From positions 36,628,336 to 36,692,335 of the forward strand of contig JAKTNV010000005.1 in the NCBI GenBank assembly GCA_022747635.1: a DNA stretch of 64,000 bases, given 5' to 3'. This DNA comes from Hetaerina americana (Eukaryota > Arthropoda > Insecta > Odonata > Calopterygidae). The notes beneath the pieces are model-generated. The model had not been told where the DNA came from, ran no database searches, and saw only the letters and a program-made list of their open reading frames with translations. Below are positions 1-10,975 of this stretch, piece after piece; within the stretch, counting starts at the first letter, position 1, and every line of letters starts with the position of its first letter. The translations under genes were made by a program, and so were the position numbers.

Positions 1-1988
1 TGATAAGGCAGCGGAGGAGAACGGTGTGTGCTTCCAGGCACAATGGATAAAGGGATAATTTACAAAAATTATCTGTCAGTATCTTAAGTTCCAAATACTG
101 CGTTGACTACGCAGGCTTAATTTTGTAACCAACAAAGTTCATAGTACTATTTTTGAAATATGCGAGTGAATTTATTTCGTACATTATTATTTATTCTAAT
201 TTTTAACCGCTCAGCATTCAAAGTATATTTAAAAGAGAACCCCTTGGAGAACTTACGCAACTCGTATGTAACTATAGACCAATTATTTGGTATAACTTTA
301 AAGAAGGAAAACATTTGCGCGATAACTAATAATGGTGCCTGTAATCTACTGATAGTTAAGTGATTAACAATCAATAGTTCACTCAAGTATTTCTCCCCCT
401 TTCTTAGAATAAAATATTGTAAACCCTCAAGATGCGTGTGTTAATGTCAGATGTGTAGTTCGAGAGCAACCTGGATATCGCTTCGCACAGTCTTAAAGCC
501 ACTGCTTCTATGAAAACCAACGTATTGTGCTCATACATATATTCTGTCCTAGCGTAATATTATCCTTTGCTATAAGAATGGTTGGACATGATGCCGTCAC
601 GGCAATCGTAATAATGCAAGTATTTTGATTTAAACGTAGGCCTACTAAAATAGCAAATATATACATGTATACATGTGTACTTACGAGGCCAGGTAGGATT
701 AAAGTCCCGATCTTCTACACCATTGACCCCCAAGTTAGTTCCCTCTTTCTTCCTGCTACTCCGCTACTTCTTGTTGTGAAACAGACGCAGTCATTCTTTG
801 AATGCTCTCCGTCACACCTCACTGGAACGCGGCGATAGAGTTTAGACGACAATGAAACGAACTCTCGTTTCTCTCGGACGTAGGCTATGAGTCGAAAAAA
901 ATAGTAAGCTGGAACAGCTAGAACACTCCCACCGAGGACGAGGCGAAGGACATGGGCTCTCGCGTCCCTTCTCTCTTATTCTTCATCTCATCTTCTCTCG
1001 CTCCCTTCCTCTTCTTCCTCTCATCTCCCCATCATATTTCTTCATCTTCCCCTCCCCAGAATTACGACATCTGCTCTATTCGGGCGCCGAGGCGATAAAC
1101 CAAAAACTCTTTCCATGTGCTGATAACGTTTGCGTGTTCCCTATGAATAACCAATGTTTATTTTGGACTGCTGATGGGTCGCTACGCCTTGACAGATGGT
1201 TTGTTACTATTTTTTCTTCGTCCTATACCTTAAATAGGTAATTTGCACCATGCTTTTTTTATATCCTCGAATGTAGTCGTACGATATTGGGCCATGATAT
1301 TTTTCTTTCCGATTAAAAATGTTTACTTCGTAATCTAAAAGTAGTGATAGTTTTTTTGTAAGATAGTTATACCTCTCTGGGTTTCGAACAGAAAGAATAT
1401 TTCAATATCAGATGAGAAAGCGATAATTTAATCTACAGACAATGATGATAAGGATATGAGTGGCAATTAATTATGATATGACGTAAGGTATGGAATAAAT
1501 GTTAACTGATATATTGTAAATGAAACCTTATGTGTTTTTGTTTGTTTTACAGTTATTAGCTTAAAATAACTACGCATTTTAATGTCAGTTTTTAGTCGAA
1601 AGATGAAGTTACTATCATATGTTAAACGAGCCTTGCACTAAATCATCGAGTCGAATATTTTAATTTTATGGGTATATTATTTCCCTGTAAAAACCCAAAT
1701 TAAATGCTCATCATCCAGATGGCATTGGGCGAATCGCAACAATCAAAACTATCAGAAGTTATCGATGACAGGATTCGTTCGATGCAGCTATCTTTTTTCC
1801 ACTTACCTGCGTCTTCATATTTCTTCTCTTTCGTGTCTACCATTACCTGGTTCTATAATCTCATCTAGAGAACTATTCTATAGTTCGTTCCTTTTACTTT
1901 TCCTTTCACAAATGCCATTAGCAAGTTATCGTATCCCCGAATATGTCTGATGAGTTCATTCTTGTCCAGCATTTTCCTCAGGCTAGGT
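1..1988. other. No gene recognised
   Basis: AT-rich, stops in all frames. The short open stretch at 160-363 (67 codons) has a hydrophobic start but no further support. Confidence 0.6.
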
Positions 1989-2373
1989 AGGTTATCCACC
2001 ATCTAGAGCTTGGGTGTTTGTATTTGTCTTTGTTTTTCATTTCATGACAAAAATGTTTTGCCAAAACAGTTATAAATCAATTAAAATAATGCAAAATCTA
2101 TAAACTGACAAATTAGATAGCCTTCGTCTTTTAAGTTGTATACGAAGTGCTCCATGCTGTTGTGAGGAATGGACGACAACGTTTTGCAGGAGAATAACGA
2201 ATATTAAATTTACGAACAAGTTCCGGAAAATGGGCGAAGAGTGGTGAGTTCGATTCTCGCCTTGATGGGTTATCCTCATTATATGCTTGGGTGTTTGCAT
2301 TTGCCTTTGTTTTTCATTTCATTTCACATTGCTTAGAAATCAATTAACACTAGGCAAAATCTATACACTGGCA
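1989..2373. repeat. Two direct copies of a SINE-like repeat
   Basis: Copies at about 1989-2110 and 2264-2373 share GGTTATCC, GCTTGGGTGTTTG, CTTTGTTTTTCATTTCAT and GCAAAATCTATA. Just before the second copy, GTGAGTTCGATTCTCGCC (about 2244) resembles a tRNA T-arm/B-box, so a tRNA-derived SINE is likely. Confidence 0.6.
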
Positions 2374-5292
2374 CTCAGTCATCCGTAGTGATCACCGATA
2401 CTAACAACTAAATAGGTGCTAACCAAAATTCTAGAAACTGAATCAATAATGATTAAGAAAAAATGGCGGGGAAAGAAGAGGAAACCGAACCGCGAGTCTA
2501 GAATATTTAAAAAATTAAACAATACGAAACTGGAAGAAACGTAAAAACGTGGCTGATTGGCTAAAAGTATTAGGAGTGGAAATTAGGTGTAACATTAAGG
2601 AAACCATGAATCACAAATGAAGGGCTACTTTCATTAGCAGTAGTATACCATTTAGGGTGGATTGATGGTGGACCCTGACACTACACCCTACTGCACTCCA
2701 AAGCCCTTACTAACTTGACAAAAGGTAAACCCCATAGAAAATATTGCAATATAACTCATTTTTAGTAGTACACATCTTTTATCTCACTTTATTCCATTTA
2801 AAATGCCTATTCTAGTCCTCCCTCTACCTCGCTTTCTCAGTATTTTCCCCTTGATTATCGTATATCAATTTAGGGTCACCCAAAGCTGAATTGTGAATAA
2901 GTACTTAATAAAATATAATTTTGGTGTTGAATCATTCACACACCTTCAAACTACACCGCAATACTCCAGAGTCAGAGTTTTATGATGCAGAAATGTGTAT
3001 ATTTGAGGTTCTCTATAAAACTGAATAACTGAGTCCTTGAAGTCTAGATCAAGGAGGCATCGTTTGCCTTTCACTATTTTGCAATCCTGCCCCTTGTAAA
3101 CCGTTGTATTTTCGGTTATAAATTGGCGAGTTGGTTTTGCTACTGCCCTCTGAGGGCAGTAGTAATATATTCGGCTCCTGCCAGCATTTTTTGGAGTCCA
3201 CTTTTATTCCACTCCCACGCATATAAATCGCGAGTTCTGACCACGTGACGACGACGTCAGCTTCTTTCAATGCCACGAGAAAAAGTGATGTGCTGCTATT
3301 TTAAGGCCTCTTCTCCTTGAACTTAAAACGTGCGGGTGTTTGTTTTGACGCCGTGATTCTCTACCTTTTCGGCTCGGTCCTCCGCACAGGGCCGTGATGA
3401 GAAGTTGTGGCGACCTGCAAGGAAAGGGCCTTTGTTCACCCTGTTCCCAATAGTCCTATTATTATCACTCCTGATTTCCCACCCAAATCGAATTAGCATT
3501 TATAAAGCCTTCTTATTGAATTTATTTTCAGCATCAATCACTGAAATACTATACTTTTTTTAAAACCGGAGCTCCCAAACATTCTTGAATTAAGTTAAAC
3601 TGACTAATATTCATGTCTCGGCTAAGTACATACCATCTTAGGTAACATTTCATGAGTAACTTCTACTCTTGGAATTAAGATACCTATAAATCATCTTAAC
3701 CATTTGATAACTATTATTAATAATTGACCACAAGCAATAATAATTAAGTAATGATAAACCTAAGCTATAAACTCATTTTTAGAAAAGCAGTTAACTTACC
3801 TATTGCAAGGAATATGGAATTAAATAAATGCAACGGCCTTCAAGTTCAAGCATATTCTAGGAAACTACTGCTGATAAGCTGGTTGCTAATGCAATAATAA
3901 AGAATTAAAATCACCATATTTGAGTTAAGTTACACATTTTAAAATTATTCAAGGAAAGCATGTCATTTAATACTGCAAAAGGTATCCCGTATAGATAGAT
4001 CCCTGTATCTCAAGGATTCGAATTGTTTATTATAAAATCATGCGCGGCTAACTTATAAAATACTTTCTCTGTGCTTATGGTACTCAAATTTTAAAAGATT
4101 GTCATAAGTGCATGATGTAGTTCCATTTTATTCCCCCGGTCATGAGCGAAAGCTTGCAACCGGAGTGGTGGAGGAGGGTTCCTGAGAGTGGCGTAGCTGG
4201 AGACAGGGCTTCCCGGAGAGATCCCAAAGTTTGCCGCCCCTCCAGCCCGTCCTTCCCCTTCCGATACCCCATTTATTTCTGTTTCATTTTTACCCATTTG
4301 GGGTAACTTACCCTGGTTTCCCGACCGCTTTAATATATCAAAAGTGCCACCCAGAGTGAAACCCCGCTTCCATTAAATGTATATCGATATGATATATTAA
4401 GTGGCCATCTACAATTACGCCAATGTTTGGCCAATTGAACTCGCCACTTAAAAAACGTTATCGGAGAAGTCTCACACTGAGGAACAAAAAAGAATGAACG
4501 ATCAAAGCGGCGCTGATCGCTGTTATTCGCTCATACGACCTCGCGCACGTCACAAGTGTGGTTGTGTGTGCGTGAGACATCGAACTCCACGAAAATTATT
4601 TGCTTTAATCTTGCTTCATGTATTCTGAGAATTCACTGATCTAGCTGGCGGTAAAATTATTAAACAATGATTTTTCTCTGTTTTAACTATTCTTTTCTTT
4701 GAACTCCCATTTTTATAATTCGTCAAATAATAAGGAAATACTCATTAAACTTTTCACCGACTTCATATATTTTCCTTTATTTCTAAAATTAAAACTGTGA
4801 TTATTCTGATTTTCCAGTTTATGTAGACATTTCTTGACGCACCTTTTTAAATGAAAATCAAGTTCAATGATGTTCACACCTTAGACTTATGGTCGCTTAT
4901 GCCCCTGTATATCTTCCACAACCCGGGAAGATTTCAAGTATTTTGTTGTTTAAACAGCGTAAATGTGGTCACCTCTTAGTAGTGAGTGGGAGCGTTCGAA
5001 TCCTCTTTCGGAAAAAGAATCCCATCAAACCCTTTCCCCCCCAAGCTACGCAATCGGTCTCTGCCCCAATTTTATCGTCGTAGCTTCGATTTTTAGGGCC
5101 ACTTTTGCTTCATCGGCGGGTTTCACGGCAAAAATTATTTGCTTAAAGTTCATATCAACTTTTCAGTGTATTGTAAGTCAACCGTAAAAAAAGAGCTCGG
5201 ATAAGTTCGGAGCGCGAATTTGACATCTACATACATACATGAGGGTAAGACTTCCTTTTCCAAATCCTCACCCACTTTTCATTATTGACAAG
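2374..5292. other. No gene recognised
   Basis: Nothing assignable. A small palindrome ACTGCCCTCTGAGGGCAGTAG at about 3140 and a GC-richer patch at 4130-4270 stand out. Confidence 0.5.
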
Positions 5293-5294
5293 TA

Positions 5295-5327
5295 CGAGGG
5301 TCATCCGGAAAGTAGTACCCGTTCGTG
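5295..5327 (+). repeat. Mariner left TIR
   Basis: 33 bp, perfect inverse of 6016-6048. Confidence 0.93.
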
Positions 5328-5455
5328 CCGCATGAAGTGCTGACGACGCGAGTAGCCGCTGGACGAGGTCAGATAGCTTCAGTGGCTTGTCTGCCTTCTC
5401 TGAGCCAAGTTGCGTGACGCTAGCATTGCCTGTGTTGTTTCTGTGATTGTTTACA

Positions 5456-5949
5456 ATGTTTAAAAAAATTGAGAACGCCGCCAGTTGTGAAGTGAGGGCA
5501 GTGATTAAATTCCTCAATGCAAGAAACGTTCGCCCATGTGATATTCATCGCCAATTAAAGGAGGTGTATGGAGACAATGTAATGGACGAGTCGTCTGTTC
5601 GGCGGTGGTGTCGCAACTTCAACATGGGGAGGGGGAACACACACGACGATGAGCGTTCGGGGAGACCGTCTGTCATTACAGACCAACTGGTGAGCTCAGT
5701 TGACGAATTCGTGAGTGAACGATCGGCGCGTCACAATTGATGACATCTGTGAGCATTTTCCCAATGTTTCTCGAACAATTGTTCATGAAATTGTTAAACA
5801 CCATCTGCATTATGCAAAAATTTGTGCAAGATGGGTCCCTCGCGTATCTCAATGAGCTGGCGGCGAAGGACTATGCAGCAGGAATACAGAAACTTGTCAC
5901 ACGTTATGACAAATGCCTTAATTTGCTTGGAGATTATGTTGAGAAGTAG
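5456..5949 (+). pseudogene. Mariner transposase, frameshifted and core-deleted
   Basis: ATG 5456 opens the N-terminal helix-turn-helix region (CEVRAVIKFLNARN, VRRWCRNFNMG, DDERSGRPS). A one-base frame change near 5715 breaks the frame, which otherwise continues as VTIDDICEHFPNVSRT. After ARWVPR the reading jumps to the C-terminal LAAKDYAAGIQKLV and YDKCLNLLGDYVEK, with TAG at 5947. The DD34D catalytic region is missing. Confidence 0.88.
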
Positions 5950-6015
5950 TTTAAAGTATCCTCTTTCAAATAAAATTTTTTATGTTTGTTAATATTTACT
6001 TTTGTGTCTTTATTT

Positions 6016-6048
6016 CACGAACGGGTACTACTTTCCGGATGACCCTCG
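6016..6048 (-). repeat. Mariner right TIR
   Basis: 33 bp, perfect inverse of 5295-5327, followed by TA. Confidence 0.93.
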
Positions 6049-6050
6049 TA

Positions 6051-6847
6051 CAATTTAGGGCGTAAATTTATATCTTAGATCCTTAGCATAAGAATACACT
6101 ACTCTTTGAGTGTGCAACGGTGGTAATTTCGAAAAAATATTATTTGAAGACTTTGAACCTAGAGTAAAATATAATCAAAATTGGATATATTTTTCGGCCA
6201 GTCATTTCTCACATCTAGCTTGATAATATGAGAGACATCTGTGCACATATGTTTTTAAGTTTATTTTCTCTGTTGTATACGTAGTTGAATTCCGTGGAAT
6301 TCTAATGATGGATAGAAAATAACGAAATTCGCTCAATGTTAATGATTTTACGAAACATTTTCAGGAACAGAATTTTTTGATAATTCTGTTTTCTATTATT
6401 ATGCTTCTTTTGAAATTTCAGTTTAAATAATAAAAAATATATATCAACCACCCCAGATTAAGTGCAAGGTCCAGTTTTGAAATTTTGATCAGTTTATCTA
6501 CCTCTAATAATTATATTCAACGAAAACTTTTATTTTGTTCCAATAAAGTAGTTCCTTTGTTATTATGTCTTCATTATTCCAATCATATTTTATATTCATA
6601 TCTTATTTATATCATATAAAAATCTAGTTGAACGCATGAAGAGACATCACCAGAAAACTTGTTCGAGGAACTTCAAGAGGTACACAATATCCATGTAAAT
6701 CCCTGAATCTTTTGTCATTCAATATTTTTCCTTTTTGTAATTCTCAATATAGGTAGTAGCTTACTGATCAAAAACAGCTTTTTTGGACCAGTCCCTGCAA
6801 TGCTTCTGAACGTGGCATAACACTGTTAAACACTAAAATTCAGAATA
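6051..6847. other. No gene recognised
   Basis: AT-rich sequence between the mariner copy and the tRNA-like repeat; nothing recognised. Confidence 0.6.
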
Positions 6848-6990
6848 TTTAAAGGGTAAAAATCATTTGCTTTGACCAGGATTTTAACCTGGATCCCCCG
6901 GCGTCCGACCAAGTGCTTTAGCCATTTAAGCTATTTTAATGCATATTAGTGGATGACTACATTAAAAGTTACTCAAAATCATCTCCTGCA
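6848..6990 (-). repeat. tRNA-like repeat, second copy
   Basis: On minus: TAGCTTAAATGGCTAAAGCA, loop TCGGACG between weakly paired arms, then CCAGGTTAAAATCCTGG. Followed on plus by ATGCATATTAGTGGATGACT and ATCTCCTGCA, also found at 45975-46040. Same family as 46405-46570. Confidence 0.65.
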
Positions 6991-8570
6991 ATTCTCTGAA
7001 CTGTTAAACACCGTTAGAACTGCATTAAAAAACATTTTTCACCTCAACATCCTTTCTATCTCCATTAAGCCCCCCAAAATGCCTTTTTTCCTTCTCTGCT
7101 CATCCATATCCAATGTTCTCCTCATTATTGCTGTCTTCAGCATCACATTGTCTCTCAGTAACACATAAATTCTAAATTTCTGCCCTCTTCAAATTTCTCC
7201 TAAAATCCTTCTCTCTTCCCTAGCCATGCCTAAACTTCTTCATTAATTTTCATTTCTATGCATTTTATTTTTTCCATTCTTCGCCACGCTAACTGATCAA
7301 AAACCTCTAATGTACATATACCCTCTTGATCAGATGACTAATTGATAATACTTGTACACCCGTACAATGCTACTATCCATAACAAAGCTCTCACTAATCT
7401 TTTCTTTCCATTTCTATTTAAGGTTCTTAAATTCTCTCTGTTCAATGTTATTTATATAATGCGTTTCTCTGAATGACCTTGCTGCTTTGCTTATTTAAAT
7501 GAAAAAATACTTCCCAAATTAATGAAGTATTCAGAATGCTCCAATTTATGGTTTTGTTCTTTGATGTTTTACGTAACCTTTCAATGAGTATTTTGCGAGA
7601 ATAATTTTTTCTTGTGATTCATCCTCATTCCATAGCAGCCTCTCACATTGATTTCTAACTAGATCAGCAATAAACATAACAGTTTCAAGTTTAGCTTTGT
7701 GGAATACCTTCATTATGAGGGTAAAAAGAAACTTAACACTTCCACAATAAAAATTTAATATTTCACGACCATGGTTTCAATGCTGTGCAGCATCAAAACC
7801 ATGGTTGTGAAATATTAAATCTTTATTGTGGAAGTGTTAAATTTTTTTAGCCTCATAGATCAGCAATGTTTGGAATCCTTTTGCATGCTGTCTCTTAAAA
7901 TAACTGGCTAACTAAGGCTTGATCCGTCATCAATTTGATTCAATCAATTACCGACCTAATTTCTTTCCCATGGTCCAGTTCTTTTCATGCTTCTCTTACA
8001 ATTTTGTCTATTTGTACGTTTTAAAGCATGAGTGATAATGTAGAACCAGTCTTATTCCCTTACCTCTCACACTGTATCCAGATTCTTCATTTATTACCAT
8101 ATCAATACAGTCTGTCTCATGAATAGATTTAGAACGAGTCACCTATCCCACCAGTCTATGCTTATCGTCCATAAAACAGCTCAATAATTTGGCCCCTAAT
8201 CTCTGTTGAATGCTTTCTTAACAATCAACAAAAGAAGGCAAAATAATTTCATTAGATTTTATATTCTTATCTAACATTAATACTAGAATGTTACAATAGT
8301 ATTAAGCATACCAAGCAAAATCTAAGCTCTTACTTATGATCCCCTAAATTTTCATTTGCCTTCTACTCCATCCTTTTGTAGATGACTCATACTACTACTT
8401 TTACTGAATGTTAAATTCAAAATATGGTTCTATAGTACTGCTGCTTTGTCCTTTTTTAGGATGAGAAATAAAGCTGTCCTATTTAAGTCTTCTCTGATTT
8501 CCTCTATCATATATTCTACTGCTGAGGGCCTTTATTCCTTTATTTCCTTTAGTGCTCTTTTCATTTCCCT
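6990..8570 (-). mobile_element. Decayed RTE-like non-LTR retrotransposon
   Basis: Minus-strand reading from about 8570 down gives broken reverse-transcriptase signatures: SFVDC..KKAFN (for FVDFEKAF) near 8215, LMTDQALVSQL (for FADDQALV) near 7900, ALYG near 7365 and AWRRMEKIKC near 7280, then the C-terminal tail to about 7020. Full of stops and indels. Interrupted by the palindrome at 7714-7857. Confidence 0.7.
7714..7857. repeat. 144-bp near-perfect palindrome
   Basis: Arms 7714-7777 and 7795-7857 around a 17-nt spacer; core CACGACCATGGTTT pairs with AAAACCATGGTTGTG and the outer ends TATGAGG pair with CCTCATA. Inserted in the decayed RTE-like element. Could be a foldback MITE or two facing copies of a retroelement tail. 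Confidence 0.9.
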
Positions 8571-10463
8571 TATTGTTCAATTAAGAAGTGTGGGGAGAGT
8601 AAAATTATAAATTTTTAGATAGCTTCTTTTTATATTCTACATAGTTTTTTAGGTCACCTCTGAAATAATTCCATTTCTCCAGAAAACTGGAGAGGCATGG
8701 GAAATGAAGTACCTATCTTTTAAATAATGATAAGGCTAGATACATGTAATTCGATAAAATATGTTCTTTCCATATTTCATTGAATTGTTATACATTATAG
8801 GTATCGATATTTTCAGCTAGGTAGTTGCATAATATAAAAACAATAGCATAAAAACTTCTTGTCTTTGAAAAAAGAATTTTTTACCTCAAAATAATTTTAA
8901 CTATTCTACTTCAATGACTATGCTGGTTAAGCTTACAATAGTTTATTTATTTATTATTTAATAGTTAGTTTATTTATGTACATAAAATATTCTTGTTTTC
9001 AAAATACCTACTTTCTTAATTTCTCGAATATCACAGAAACAATGGAATGTAAAATGGCAATGGCCCAAATCAGTGTCGTGTGAAATGATTTTCGTTCCGT
9101 AAAAGAAAGACATTCTGAACTCTCTACACACCTGTTTGGTAATGCCTTCAGTAGTCTTCCTTTAGTTAGAAGTGCTTAGATGACAAACTCTCTGGCAATA
9201 GGTACCAACTTATTAAGAATTCATTTGAGGGTGGACTCACCACAATTTCCGTCGACAAAATTTTGATGAAGCTTCATGCCATTTGAGTTTCTCCTTTATT
9301 ATTAAATGTAGCTATGAAGTAGACATATATGTCTACCAAGACATCTGTCTACTGTACTCATGCACAATAAAAACCCTAACAATATTTCCATATGAGAAAA
9401 AACAAATGTGCACTTTTCCACTGGTTTATTGGTAGCTGGTCCACTGGTATAACGTGTTTCCCTTCACAGGACCAACTTACACCTGAGGATGGTTCTGTGA
9501 ACTGAAATGCATTGTATGTTACCAATTAATTTGCAGAAAAGAACAAATTTGTTTTTACTCACAATGACAAACCTATACATTTTGCCTGAATCTGTTGAAA
9601 ATATTTCCTTATTTTTCCCTCCATTATAAAAAAAATTAGATGTTTACATACTCTCCTGCCTGCATGAAAATTATCAATTATATTTATAAACATTACTTGA
9701 CCTGTCACAATTCCTTTGGTGAATTTTTCATTGAAGCAGATTCTTATTTTCTATGCACATAAATAGGTACAACTTTTCACATTTAATCATCTGCATATCA
9801 TAGCTCAAGAGAAATAAATTAGACTATTTTTTTCAAATGCTGTTTATTTTAAAATGTTCAAAAATACACTTTTAGGGAAAAATGTAATTTAAAGCTAATA
9901 AATATATAAAGGAAAATCATATATGTGAACCCTGTTATTTGGTATGATTGAAATGCATCATGCGTGACATTATTAGACTTATTCGGTACTCATAAATGAA
10001 AGAATTCTTCTAATGCTCTTTGTCACTCATTATTTTTAAGGATTCTGGAGAAATTATATTCACATTCTGCTTTGGCACTACAGATTCTTTTACTTGACTT
10101 CTATGCATTTTTTTAAGGTCTTCTAAATTGTAATTAATGTTTCCTTTCTAGTAGGTAAAGTCATCTTTGAATAAGCATGCAAAACCTGCAAGAACTCAGA
10201 TAAATTTCGTGTCAGCATGTGGTATTAATTAAAAGGAGAAATTGGTGAACACTGTTTGGCTTGAACCAAATATCGACATCTGCCATTTTTTTAAACTGAA
10301 GTTGAGGCTAAAGTAAATTATTTGAAACCTCATAGATATTTTATATCTCATCAATGAAGAAATTACAAGAAAATGATTATCATATAAATAAATAAAAATA
10401 ATTTTTATACTGCTTTTTACAGCCATTTTTCTGTTAAACATTGACAAATGACTAATTAGAATG
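8571..10463. other. No gene recognised, downstream of the P450
   Basis: AT-rich; apart from the possible tail at 9470-9560 nothing is assignable. Confidence 0.5.
9470..9560 (+). repeat. Possible retroelement 3' tail
   Basis: CCTGAGGATGGTTCTGTGAAC, then GAAATGCATTGTATG and an AAAAGAACAAATTTG stretch resemble the non-coding tails of Penelope- or CR1-type elements (a GATGATG...GAAACG...AATAAA layout). No coding sequence is attached. Confidence 0.3.
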
Positions 10464-10469
10464 TTTATT
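10464..10469 (-). terminator. Candidate poly(A) signal of the P450 gene
   Basis: AATAAA on the minus strand, about 100 nt past the P450 stop codon, a usual distance for a short 3' UTR. Only the hexamer is visible; usage is inferred. Confidence 0.45.
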
Positions 10470-10566
10470 CTGTACTCTCTTGAAGAAATTTGTAGAATTT
10501 TAACTGCTATGGCAGTAGGTCAAAATGGCCAATTGACCTTGGAAATTCACTCTTTCTTCTTATGAT

Positions 10567-10742
10567 TTAATATTTCTTTTTTAATGAAGACACCTTCACC
10601 CATAGTCCTCCTTGAGCTGTTGTAGTATGGTTTGCTGGATCCAAAGCAACAGGTAAGGATGATTTGTCACTAGGTAGAAAATCATACTTTGCCAGCAGAG
10701 TGGCAATTGCAGCTTTTGCTAGGAGTAGACCAAGATGCATCC
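10567..10742 (-). CDS. P450 exon 4 (L-helix and C-terminus)
   Basis: 176 bp including the stop. The acceptor is TATCCATAG. Completes the haem-loop glycine, then GMHLGLLLAKAAIATLL (L-helix) and a lysine-rich C-terminal end. Confidence 0.9.
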
Positions 10743-10893
10743 CTATGGATAAAACGTTCAAGAATTGTTAAATATTAAATAGGTAGAAACTCATAATAAT
10801 AATAATACATTTATTTGTCCGGAGATTTGTTGCATATTTATACATACACAAATATAGGACACGTCAGATATAATTTTCTCAATTTTAGAAGAG

Positions 10894-10975
<82 letters not shown>

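Larger units (their letters stand above)
5295..6048 (+). mobile_element. Mariner deletion derivative, 754 bp, perfect TIRs
   Basis: Perfect 33-bp terminal inverted repeats (5295-5327 and 6016-6048) start CGAGGGTCATCCGG and are flanked by TA target duplications (5293-5294, 6049-6050). The interior keeps the two ends of a mariner transposase but lacks the catalytic core, so the copy is non-autonomous. Perfect TIRs suggest fairly recent activity or good substrate function. Confidence 0.93.

Noticed and set aside
160..363. 67-codon frame with a hydrophobic start
   Set aside because: Short, AT-rich, no family resemblance and no promoter or poly(A) support.
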